From contig NZ_BJKK01000007.1 of NCBI RefSeq assembly GCF_006538325.1, forward strand, positions 124,001-188,000: a stretch of DNA of 64,000 nucleotides, in the 5' to 3' direction. The notes under the pieces are model-generated. The model searched no databases. It worked only from the letters and a program-made list of their open reading frames with translations, and was not told the DNA's origin. Positions 49,547-57,790 of this stretch are shown here, in pieces (the stretch's first letter is position 1; each line of letters starts with the position of its first letter). Both the position numbers and the translations under genes were made by a program. The stretch is from Alteromonas sp. KUL42 (GTDB taxonomy: Bacteria; Pseudomonadota; Gammaproteobacteria; Enterobacterales; Alteromonadaceae).

Positions 49547-49651
49547 GAAGTGCTAATGTTTAAAGTGTAAGAGAGATGCCCAGCCAGGTACTGGGCGTGC
49601 GATAAAACTATGTTCTTAAAATTAAAAATCACGTTTAGAACACGTTGTTTG

Positions 49652-51802
49652 TTACCACTTATAGGTAAACTCTACAAAGCCGTTTCTTGGGTTGCCTGGG
49701 AAATGACCTGTGCGCTCGATGAAGCCCGATTCTGCATACTCTTTATTGAAAAGGTTGTCTATTCTAAATAGCACGCTGTAGTTATCTACTTCCCATGTTA
49801 CTGACGCATCAGCAATGAAATATGACTTAACATTTTGTCCAGACAAACTCAGTTGCTCGTCAACATAATTTCCCCCAATAGCAAAAGCGACATTCCATTC
49901 AGGCAACTGGTAGCGGGTCCAAAAGCCAAGCTGGTTTTGAGGAGCATTGGCAAAGCGGTCGCCAACACTGTTTCGAATACCACCGCTACCGTTGTCAGCG
50001 GTAATTCGAGCATCATTGTAGGCGTATGCCACGCTCAATATCCAATCTGGAGTGATGTCTGTAATAACCTCTATTTCAAAGCCATCACTGGTGACTTCTC
50101 CTACTGGGGCTACATTGTCAATACCATCGCCTTCAGGATCTTCACCAGTAGTTTGAAGAATGTTTTGCCTCGTAATTTGATAAACGGCTAATCGCAGTAA
50201 AGTGGTTTCATCAAATAACTCTGCGTTAACTCCACCTTCAATGATATCTCCAGTAGTTGGTTCAAAAGGCCCGCCAGCTTGCTGAGCTTGGTTGCCTACT
50301 GACTGAGGTTCATAAGAGTCTGCCCACTGACCATACAGTGATATTGATGGTGTAATTTTATAAATACCCCCTAAGCGATAGGTGATGCTGTTGTCGTCGA
50401 ATCTTGTGCCGTTGGAATTATCTTCAAATGTATCGTAACGCACGCCCGTTACGAGAGTGAACTTATCCCATGCCAGTTCATTTAGCACATATGCGCCGTT
50501 TCTCTCTTGTTCAGTAGCTCGTGGTGCCCTGAATTGAACATTGTATTTATCAGGCTGCGAAGCACCGTAGTTAGGAGAGTTTAATTGAAGCGGTATGATA
50601 TCTGACTCAAGAGAAGTTCCGTTCAAATAGCGCAGTACAAAGTCAGAATTGAAGGCGGTACCACCTAACAATGCGTCTTCTTTGCCTTTATATAAATCAA
50701 TTCCAAAAGCAACACGTTGACTGGCACCAAATGCTTGGCCTTCGTACGTGAAATTAGCTCCGAAGCTGAACTGTTGTTGCTCTCGCAGTTGATCTCTAAA
50801 CTCTCGGCCAACAAGGTCAATAGCACCGTCGCCGTCAGAGTCAATTAAAGCCCTGGGTTCATGATAATTTTGCTCTTGCTCGTTCTCAATATATCGAAGT
50901 TTTGTATCATAGGTTATTGATGGCGAAACCTGACCTTCAAGTGAAAATTGTAGAACGTCTGAACGCAGGTTCAAAAAGTCACTTGGCTCATTGTGGTTCC
51001 AAGAACGGTTTGTCAGGAAATTACCGTTATCATCCGTAGGAACCCCCCGTAATCTGTTAGCATCTAAGTCTTGAGAATAATGCGTGTATTGCGCCGTAAA
51101 AAGGTGATTATTTAAATCGTAGGTATAACCAGTGTCAAAAATGAATACTTCGCTGGCGCTATTGTCGCGAAAGGTACCTTGTTCTTCGTAAAACGCGCCT
51201 AATCGTCCGTTTTGGTTATCAGTTAATGCACCAGTTATTTCACCAGAACCTCCTGTACGAGAATGCGAGCCGGCAATGGCGCGAACGTTTGCACTAAATT
51301 CTGGCTCTGGCTTTTTGGTTATATAGTTAAACAGGCCACCAGGTGCTCCAGCACCGTAAAGCATTCCTGCAGGTCCTTTAAGAAAATCGAGACGTTCAAC
51401 ATTGAACAGCTGAGGGACATTAAAACCAACATAAGGGTCGCCACGAAGTCCATCGAAGAAGATCTCTTCTTGTCTAAAACCACGGGCCGTAACACCAGCA
51501 TAGCTAAACTGACTGACACCAGCGATATTGCGATAGATATCTTTCGCGTTTCGCGCGCCCTGATCTCGAATTAAGCTCTCGTTGATCGTGGTGATTTGCT
51601 GTGTTGAATTGAGTGGGTCGACACTGAGTTTACCTGTTGATGAATTCCCATTGCGATAAAGGTTAAGCGCTCTACTAGTAACTACGACTCGCTCTACGTG
51701 AGCTGATTTCGAGGCTTCGTTTGTATCTTGTAATACTTTTATGTCCTGTGAAAGAGCTGGAGAGGCCAGCGAAGCTGCAATTAACGCGGCTAGATATTTC
51801 AT
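49652..51802 (-). CDS. TonB-dependent siderophore receptor
   Basis: A 716-residue outer-membrane receptor of the ferric-siderophore class. Signal peptide (KYLAALIAASLASPALSQ), plug domain (QITTINESLIRDQGARNAKDI, GVTARGFRQEEIFFDGLRGDPY, RLDFLKGPAGMLYGAGAPGG), then the 22-strand barrel ending in GFVEFTYKW with the terminal aromatic residue. I start at the ATG at 51,802 because it begins the signal peptide and has GGA upstream; an ATG five codons earlier has no ribosome site. The siderophore is unknown; hydroxamate and catechol types both use this family. Likely iron-repressed (see the Fur-like region upstream). Confidence 0.93.
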   Translation of the reverse strand: MKYLAALIAASLASPALSQDIKVLQDTNEASKSAHVERVVVTSRALNLYRNGNSSTGKLSVDPLNSTQQITTINESLIRDQGARNAKDIYRNIAGVSQFSYAGVTARGFRQEEIFFDGLRGDPYVGFNVPQLFNVERLDFLKGPAGMLYGAGAPGGLFNYITKKPEPEFSANVRAIAGSHSRTGGSGEITGALTDNQNGRLGAFYEEQGTFRDNSASEVFIFDTGYTYDLNNHLFTAQYTHYSQDLDANRLRGVPTDDNGNFLTNRSWNHNEPSDFLNLRSDVLQFSLEGQVSPSITYDTKLRYIENEQEQNYHEPRALIDSDGDGAIDLVGREFRDQLREQQQFSFGANFTYEGQAFGASQRVAFGIDLYKGKEDALLGGTAFNSDFVLRYLNGTSLESDIIPLQLNSPNYGASQPDKYNVQFRAPRATEQERNGAYVLNELAWDKFTLVTGVRYDTFEDNSNGTRFDDNSITYRLGGIYKITPSISLYGQWADSYEPQSVGNQAQQAGGPFEPTTGDIIEGGVNAELFDETTLLRLAVYQITRQNILQTTGEDPEGDGIDNVAPVGEVTSDGFEIEVITDITPDWILSVAYAYNDARITADNGSGGIRNSVGDRFANAPQNQLGFWTRYQLPEWNVAFAIGGNYVDEQLSLSGQNVKSYFIADASVTWEVDNYSVLFRIDNLFNKEYAESGFIERTGHFPGNPRNGFVEFTYKW

Positions 51803-52115
51803 TGCAAATACATCCAAGTTTAGTGTGGAGATTAAAAAAATGATAATTACTTTTTATTTAATCTAAATGATAACAGTTTTTATTATTATTTATCTAGTGG
51901 AGGGTTAGCGAGTATGAGGGGAAAGTGAGCAGAAGTTAGTACTTTAAGCTATTTGACACACACAGCGAAAACGGCTGCGTACTGTATTTGCCTATGCAGC
52001 TAACTTTAGACCAATGTAGATGGAAACTTCGCCATTTTAGAGTATGGTTAAGCTATAGGTTTGATTTGCAACAATACAACGCAGACTCTTGTTGTCTATT
52101 ATATCTATTTAGCAC
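51803..52115. other. Divergent control region, siderophore receptor / DUF454 gene
   Basis: About 310 bases, non-coding. The left part is the Fur-like region; the rest is AT-rich, with no hairpin or RNA gene that I can recognise. Confidence 0.45.
51839..51896 (-). promoter_or_regulatory. Putative Fur-binding region of the siderophore receptor operon
   Basis: A very AT-rich stretch just ahead of the receptor start carries TGATAATTAC and TGATAACAGTTTTTA plus ATTATTATTTATC, that is several GATAAT-like hexamers in tandem as in Fur boxes. No single perfect 19-base site is present. It fits the promoter position. Confidence 0.45.
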
Positions 52116-52532
52116 TTGGGTAATTCTAGTCATTGGGTAGTTAAGGGCGTTACTTTTTATGAGAAAAGTTGTTTATTTATCGCTGGGGCTATTTTTACGC
52201 TGTTAGGAATAATAGGCGCATTTTTACCTATCATGCCCACCACGGTTTTCCTCATTGGTGCTTTGTATTGTTTTACCCAATCCTCTCCTAAACTTGAAAA
52301 CTGGTTATTAACTCACCCCAAATATGGCTCAAGCCTTGTTGCGTGGCGCAAGCATGGCGCTATATCCAAAAAGGTTAAGTGCATCGCGTGTTGTAGCATG
52401 CTGTTGAGTTTTATTTTTGTTTGTTTATTTGCCTCTATGCCCATTCCAGCATATATCGGCATAGCTGCGTTTATGGGAATAGGCGCGTATTTTGTAGTTA
52501 CGCGCCCTAATTTACCGGTTGCAGAAGCATAG
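52116..52532 (+). CDS. DUF454 (YbaN-like) inner membrane protein
   Basis: A protein of up to 138 residues with the DUF454 signature: FTLLGIIGAFLPIMPTTVFLI, CFTQSSPKLENWLLTHPKYG and WRKHGAISKKVKCIA. Three to four membrane helices are visible. Function of the family is unknown. The start is unclear: the TTG at 52,116 is the only upstream start codon I found in frame and has no good ribosome site. It converges on the HMG-CoA reductase gene, 31 bases apart. Confidence 0.8.
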   Translation: MGNSSHWVVKGVTFYEKSCLFIAGAIFTLLGIIGAFLPIMPTTVFLIGALYCFTQSSPKLENWLLTHPKYGSSLVAWRKHGAISKKVKCIACCSMLLSFIFVCLFASMPIPAYIGIAAFMGIGAYFVVTRPNLPVAEA

Positions 52533-52563
52533 TCGCTGTTAAGCGTTCCTAAATTTGTATCGG

Positions 52564-53730
52564 TTATCTGTTTCTTCCTAGTCGTTCGTGGCTGCTTACC
52601 CATTCATCTGCCACCACTGCAGAGGCTAACGATAAGTCGCCGCACAGAACAGTAGCTGCAACAATTTCAGCGAATTTATTTACTTTGCCTTGTCCTGTGC
52701 AACCTAGCACATTTAAACACTCGTTTTGTGTTGCCAACCCAGTTCCGCCGCCGTACGTTGCAACGATAAGAGACGGAATAGTGACCGAGAAATAATAGTC
52801 GCCGTTAGGTGTAATTTCTGCATAAGTGAAGCCTGCCGAGGATTCGGCCACATTGGCCACGTCTTGTCCGCAAGCAATAAACATAGCGGTAATACCATTG
52901 GCAAAGTGTGCACCATTGCTCACACTGCCTGCCATAAGCGCCCCCATGTTGGAATACTGGCGCTGCTTAAACAAGGCTTCGGGCGGGCAATGCATGATCT
53001 CTGTCATCAGCTTTTTGGGTAGGGTAACTTCTGCTACAACCCGTTTGCCTCGTGTGTGCAACGAGTTTAAATGAGAGTGTTTCTTGTCGGTATCTAAATT
53101 AGCGGCTAATACGAAGTGCTCTACCTTGCCTGGGTAATTCGCCAATATCCACTCACAGCCCGCTTTCGTGGCTTTACTCACCATGTTCTGACCTGCGGCA
53201 TCGCCACAGGTGTAATTAAAGCGAAGCCAGCGAAGTTTCGATGCTGCGTATTGTTCGATATCTCTTAATCTGCCCACGCTGGTTGTGGCGTCACTAGCGG
53301 CTTTAATGCCGTCAAAATGTTGTGTAACCCATTTGCCAAACGCAAGGGCCTCTCTGGCATCGGCGAAGGCAAACATGGGGGCGCGCTGCATGGCATCATC
53401 AATTACTGTGGTGGTTACACCGCCGGCTTCTCGTGTTAAGCGCATGCCTCGGCTATAACTTGCCACAAGGGTGCCTTCTGTTGTGGCCATAGGAACGTAG
53501 AATTCTCCTTTCGCATGCTCACCATTAACGACCATGGGGCCAGCAAAACCCACGGGAACTTGAGCGACACCAGCAAAGTTTTCAATATTGCCAGAAAGCG
53601 TAGCAGGTGGAATTGAATAATGACCTAGGTGAGAGAGCGGTGCGCCTGTTTCAGTCTCAATAAATTCGCGACGAGTCTGGCTCATCTCTTGGGTGTAGTC
53701 GTTTTCATTCGAGCGTGGAATTTTAGCCAT
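52564..53730 (-). CDS. Class I hydroxymethylglutaryl-CoA reductase
   Basis: A 388-residue NADPH-type HMG-CoA reductase catalytic domain without the membrane anchor of animal enzymes. Visible class I residues are the catalytic Glu in PMATTEGTLVASYSRG, Lys in GDAAGQNMVSKAT, Asp in ACGQDVANVAESS and the C-terminal His in SSHERLG; the cofactor region is PVGFAGPM. The enzyme makes mevalonate from HMG-CoA. AGGAGA precedes the ATG. Gammaproteobacteria normally make isoprenoids by the MEP route, and no other mevalonate gene is present here, so its role is open. It lies 148 bases downstream of the hemolysin/oxidase operon on the same strand, across a hairpin. I use no gene symbol because naming differs. 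Confidence 0.93.
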   Translation of the reverse strand: MAKIPRSNENDYTQEMSQTRREFIETETGAPLSHLGHYSIPPATLSGNIENFAGVAQVPVGFAGPMVVNGEHAKGEFYVPMATTEGTLVASYSRGMRLTREAGGVTTTVIDDAMQRAPMFAFADAREALAFGKWVTQHFDGIKAASDATTSVGRLRDIEQYAASKLRWLRFNYTCGDAAGQNMVSKATKAGCEWILANYPGKVEHFVLAANLDTDKKHSHLNSLHTRGKRVVAEVTLPKKLMTEIMHCPPEALFKQRQYSNMGALMAGSVSNGAHFANGITAMFIACGQDVANVAESSAGFTYAEITPNGDYYFSVTIPSLIVATYGGGTGLATQNECLNVLGCTGQGKVNKFAEIVAATVLCGDLSLASAVVADEWVSSHERLGRNR

Positions 53731-53839
53731 AGGAGTCTCCTTTTTCTTTCATAGTAGGAGGGCTGGCACGTGAAGGGAACCCGTTGGGCTTTATACTTTT
53801 AAATAATTTGTGTGAATATAATGTTAAATTTTTGATAAG

Positions 53840-53863
53840 TGCAGCGAGGGTTAACTCGCTGCA
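53840..53863 (-). terminator. Hairpin after the TPR gene
   Basis: tgcagcgag (53,840-53,848) pairs with ctcgctgca (53,855-53,863) 15 bases past the TPR-gene stop. The T tract that should follow is weak, so it may only slow transcription into the HMG-CoA reductase gene. Confidence 0.5.
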
Positions 53864-53877
53864 TTATTGGCTGGTTT

Positions 53878-54589
53878 TTAGCTTTTTTGCGCTATTTTCG
53901 CTTCTAGTTGCGCAATTTCTTGTCGTCTTCCTACATCTGCTAATGGGCGTTCTAAGCGTGCTGGCGCTAGCTTTGCCTTTTGTGCATATTCACGCGCTTG
54001 CGAATATTTTCCATTGTCGAATAAGAATTCTGCGTAGAAATAGTTTGGATCAATGCCATCAGGGTTAACTTCAAGGGCGTGTTTTAGAAGTTTTTCGGCG
54101 TTTTTTATCACTGCCAAAGCTAATCGGCCAGCCGGGAAGCTTGTGATATAAAACACCTAAACTTGTCATTGCCGAGCCTGATAAAGCGTTCTCATCAAGA
54201 CGCATGGCTTGTTCGAAACTTTTACGTGCTGCTTTGGCAAAATCCAGCGCACCTAAGCCGCCCTTAGCTCCTGCCGTACTCGACTGAATAATACCTTGCC
54301 AAATGAGTAGCTCGGCATTGTCTGGCGCTTCATTTACAAACGCTTTTGCTTTTGCAATTAAGGCAATAAACGCGTCTTCTTTTTGGTCATCTTCCAGCTC
54401 GTAATTAATGTGTGCCCATTCGTGTTGTAACTGAAGTAAAGGTGTTTGTTCCATTTGCGTTTGCACGTGTGCTAATTCAGTCTGTGCTTTACTGCTCTCA
54501 TCTGCCTGGGCAACAGACGCTATGGTAAATCCAACACTGGCATATATTAGGGTGGCGGTTGTTAACAGCGTTAATCGTTTCATGTTCAT
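53878..54589 (-). pseudogene. Exported TPR-like protein, frameshifted in an A6 run
   Basis: Start at 54,589 after GAGG. A signal peptide (KRLTLLTTATLIYASVGFTIA) leads into helical repeat sequence (LLIWQGIIQSSTAGAKGG, SFEQAMRLDENALSG, SLGVLYHKLPGWPISFGSDK) and then the frame fails. The T6 run at 54,101-54,106 (A6 on the coding strand) should have five bases: then the protein continues as NAEKLLKHALEVNPDGIDPN, AEFLFDNGKYSQAREYAQKA and ends at 53,878, about 235 residues. Repeats look like TPRs of a periplasmic protein. It is 11 bases after the SDR gene, the last of the hemolysin/oxidase operon. Confidence 0.7.
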
Positions 54590-54600
54590 GATACCTCGTA

Positions 54601-55446
54601 TTAAACCAACTTGTTTGATAGCGCTTCGGCATTGGGCGTCTTATCCTCACTTTGACAAGGCTTAGGCTCATCAAACGTAAGGCGCTTTATTGTCGATAGC
54701 TTTTTAGCTAATGCATTGTCAACAAGTGCTGGAAACAGTGCATTAAGCTTTGCAAAAAAGCGTTCTGCAAAGCCAAGAGAAAGGCGACTTTTGTCTTTCT
54801 CTAATAGTGTTATAAGTGCCTTGGCAACCACCTCTGGTGAGTCTACTTGGTTGCCTAATGCGGTATTCAGCGCAATGGCGCGCTCATCATTAATGGCCGT
54901 GTCTGTGGCCCTGGGTGCAAGGTAATGAAAGTGAATATTACTATCGTGATATTCGCGTAACATCGCTTCAGTCCAGCCTTTTATTGCAAACTTAGATGCA
55001 CAATAAGTACTGTGGGCGGCAAAGCCTATGCTGCCAAATGCCGAACCTACATTAACCACATGAGGGTGTGGGCGCATGGCAAGTAAAGGTAACAAATCCT
55101 GTGTTAGCAACATGGGAGAAATAACATTGGTCGAAATTACCGACTCTACTGGTGCGTTATCAAACTGCCCTACATGTGTTGTACCAGCATTGTTAATCAA
55201 AATAGACACGGGCCAGCGTTTACACACTTCAACTATTTTATTACGCCCCTCTAAGGTCGTTATGTCTGCCGTAACAAGGGTGTGATCATGCACCAGTTCA
55301 CGTTGAAGTTGCTTAAGTTTGATGTCATTTCTGCCCGCGAGAATAAGGTGGGCCCCTTTTTCATCGAGGGCTTTCGCCATCGCATTTCCTATACCACCGC
55401 TAGCGCCGGTAATAAGAACAACTTGGTTTTGCCATTGCATTGTCAT
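54601..55446 (-). CDS. Short-chain dehydrogenase/reductase
   Basis: A 281-residue classical SDR. The NAD(P)-binding motif is LITGASGGIGNAMAKAL, with LILAGRND (an Arg after the second strand favours NADPH), NNAGTTHVG, the catalytic Ser in VNVGSAFGSIG and the Tyr/Lys pair in STYCASKFAIKG. The C-terminal 80 residues are less conserved and may hold a membrane-associated helix (FFAKLNALFPALV). It sits 37 bases downstream of the ligase-oxidase fusion, so it probably reduces or oxidises an intermediate of that pathway (inference). Acyl chain ketone or alcohol substrates would fit. Confidence 0.9.
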   Translation of the reverse strand: MTMQWQNQVVLITGASGGIGNAMAKALDEKGAHLILAGRNDIKLKQLQRELVHDHTLVTADITTLEGRNKIVEVCKRWPVSILINNAGTTHVGQFDNAPVESVISTNVISPMLLTQDLLPLLAMRPHPHVVNVGSAFGSIGFAAHSTYCASKFAIKGWTEAMLREYHDSNIHFHYLAPRATDTAINDERAIALNTALGNQVDSPEVVAKALITLLEKDKSRLSLGFAERFFAKLNALFPALVDNALAKKLSTIKRLTFDEPKPCQSEDKTPNAEALSNKLV

Positions 55447-55483
55447 AATGTGCTACCTTCTAAGCTACTTTATTGGCGGCGCT

Positions 55484-57790
55484 TTAAGCGACTTTAGCAA
55501 GTCCGTGCTCAGTGGTTAGTTCACGGAAAATATCGCCGTATAAACGATAGAACATATTCGCACTGTGAATAATCATCTGCTGTTCTGCTGGGTCTGTAAT
55601 CTTGTTCATCAGCCCTTCAAAAAACACAATATGTTCTTGGTCTAAGGCGCCGTGTGACGTTAAATAGCTAAAAGCCGCTTTAGGTAATGTGAGCTTATCT
55701 TTTATCTGCTTCGCGGCAGCATCTGCCAAAGCAATACTCGTACCTTCTAAAACAAAAACCATACCGAAGAAGTAAAGCGGATTTTTACGTGCAATGGCGT
55801 CAAATGCATAAGCCACCATAAGCTCTGTTGCGGGGGCAGGGCTGCTTGCGCGCGCTTGCTCTTTGTCTACACCACATGCTGCTAAATCGTTGAGGATCCA
55901 TTCTTGATGCCCCATTTCTTCTTCAATATATTCGCCAACAGCTTCGCGTAGCCATTCTTTGCTCTCGTCTAGCTTTGCACCAGTCGCCATAAGCAGTGGA
56001 ACCGTATACTTAACGTGGTGATAGGCTTGTTGTAAGAATGCAATGTAGTCATTAAGCTCAAAATCACCGCTAAAGCAGCGCTGAATAATAGGGGCCTGAA
56101 GGAAAGTCTGTCTTGCTTGTTCTGTACTGCTTTGAAGTTGCTGATAAAAAGACATAGTTGCGTCTCCATTAATAATTTGTTGAGTTGATTCGTTTTGAAC
56201 TTTCTCTATTGGTGCTATCTCTTTTGGTGCTGCCTCTTTTTGAGAGGAATAGAGCGCTGCCAATAGGTTGTCATAATGCTGTAAGGTGTCTGCGCGTTTT
56301 ATCTTTCCAGTTTCGGTAAGAAGCCCATTTTCGGTTGTACAAGGTTCAATGACCTTAAAGCCATTCACTTGCGCATAGTCTGGGAGTTGTTGATTAACTG
56401 CTTCGATAGCTCGTTGTATATCATCACAGCCAATTGCTGGTGAAATTGGTGCAAATAGCGCAACACAGTAAGGTTTAGCTTCGCAATACACGATAGCTTG
56501 GCGGAATAAACCCGTACCTAATAAAAGTGATTCAATCCACTCTGGTGAAACGTTTCTTCCAAAGCTATTCACCATGATATTTTTCTTACGGCCAGTGAGC
56601 GTTAATACACCATTGTCAATGCTGCCTAAATCTCCGGTTCTAACTTGCGTTGGGTAGAAAGAATCAGGTTGATTTAAATAACCTAGAAAGTGATTGTCTG
56701 TAACCACAACTTCGCCGTTATCAATGTGCAGCTGGTTATGGCCTAGTGCTTCACCAGCACTACCAATCATATTCGCTTTGGGGGTGTTCAACGTAGACAC
56801 AGACACCGCTTCTGACAACCCATAACCTTCATAAACAGGGAGCCCTTGTGCGTGTGCTTGAGCTAGTAATGCTGGTGAAACATGTGCGCCACCTACTGCA
56901 ATAAACGATAAAGTAGATGGTGGAACCCAGCCTTGACTGCACGCATGTAATAGCACCATGAGTAAATCGGGTACTAATATAATGGATGTTGGCTGCGCCT
57001 TTTGAATAAGCGTTAGCATTGCTTGTGGGTTAGTAAGACGGCTACCTTCAAACCCTCTTTCTTTAGATGAGGCAAGCTCAATAGTGCCGCAGTGCAACAA
57101 TGGTGCATAAATACCAGCGATGTTTTCAAGCAGTGTAGAAAGTGGCAGTAAACAGAGATGATTAACGTCGTCTTGCTCGATAACGCGGTTAAGCGATTCA
57201 GCAACTTTCCATTGCGAGTCAGTCGATAAACAAACTCCTTTGGGGGCACCCGTTGAGCCAGATGTGAACGTGATTTTATTGGTTCCGTTTGGCATCTGAA
57301 CAGAATTTTCAGACGTTAATGCACGTGCATAAATGTCATAGTCACTGGCTATAGCAAGCATAGAAGTTGTGCTTTTTAATGCTATGGCGTCTGAGGTAAG
57401 TAAATACTCACACTGGCTTTCTTCTATGATATGACGCTGTTGTGCTTCACTAAAAAATAAAGGAAGTGGTACACAGCATACTTCTGCTTGCTGACAAGCA
57501 AGGTCAACGATAACCCATGCAAAGCTATTGTCGAAGGCCATAGCAACGCGCGAAACGTTGTTCTGAATTAACCACGTCGCAACGCACGCAATTGCCTCAT
57601 CAAGTTCACCATAAGAAAGTGTTGTAGTTTGGCTTTTTGCCTCACTTGGGTTGCTGATGCTGTGTTTTAATGCAATAGCATTTGGGTTATATGCCGAGGC
57701 TAATCTCGATTGCAGATATCTAGGCACCTGATTAGGTATTAGACTAGGCAGATCGCCAGTAGAGTGAGTAGATAAATGATTAGGCGACAT
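55484..57790 (-). CDS. Acyl-adenylating enzyme fused to a heme-oxygenase-like di-iron oxidase domain
   Basis: A 768-residue fusion. Residues about 10-510 form an ANL (AMP-binding) enzyme: P-loop ITFTSGSTGAPKGVC, VYEGYGLSEAVSVSTLN, VRTGDLGS...TGRKKNIMVNSFGRNVSPEWIESLL and the C-terminal lysine in TETGKIKRADTL. After a charged linker the last 220 residues form a helical domain with EEEMGHQEW (E623-625, H628), LEGTS (E682) and SHGALDQEH (H713, D717, H720), the ligand pattern of heme-oxygenase-like di-iron oxidases (CADD, UndA). The start at 57,790 has AGGAG upstream and overlaps the hemolysin gene by 11 bases; a longer start was rejected. The protein may activate a carboxylic acid and then oxidise it; product unknown. 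An internal ATG at 56,155 with GGAG could give the oxidase alone. Confidence 0.87.
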   Translation of the reverse strand: MSPNHLSTHSTGDLPSLIPNQVPRYLQSRLASAYNPNAIALKHSISNPSEAKSQTTTLSYGELDEAIACVATWLIQNNVSRVAMAFDNSFAWVIVDLACQQAEVCCVPLPLFFSEAQQRHIIEESQCEYLLTSDAIALKSTTSMLAIASDYDIYARALTSENSVQMPNGTNKITFTSGSTGAPKGVCLSTDSQWKVAESLNRVIEQDDVNHLCLLPLSTLLENIAGIYAPLLHCGTIELASSKERGFEGSRLTNPQAMLTLIQKAQPTSIILVPDLLMVLLHACSQGWVPPSTLSFIAVGGAHVSPALLAQAHAQGLPVYEGYGLSEAVSVSTLNTPKANMIGSAGEALGHNQLHIDNGEVVVTDNHFLGYLNQPDSFYPTQVRTGDLGSIDNGVLTLTGRKKNIMVNSFGRNVSPEWIESLLLGTGLFRQAIVYCEAKPYCVALFAPISPAIGCDDIQRAIEAVNQQLPDYAQVNGFKVIEPCTTENGLLTETGKIKRADTLQHYDNLLAALYSSQKEAAPKEIAPIEKVQNESTQQIINGDATMSFYQQLQSSTEQARQTFLQAPIIQRCFSGDFELNDYIAFLQQAYHHVKYTVPLLMATGAKLDESKEWLREAVGEYIEEEMGHQEWILNDLAACGVDKEQARASSPAPATELMVAYAFDAIARKNPLYFFGMVFVLEGTSIALADAAAKQIKDKLTLPKAAFSYLTSHGALDQEHIVFFEGLMNKITDPAEQQMIIHSANMFYRLYGDIFRELTTEHGLAKVA

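Noticed and set aside
53784-54068. 94-residue plus-strand reading frame
   Set aside because: It overlaps the TPR gene on the opposite strand, has no recognisable domain, and the minus-strand product is exported and family-like.
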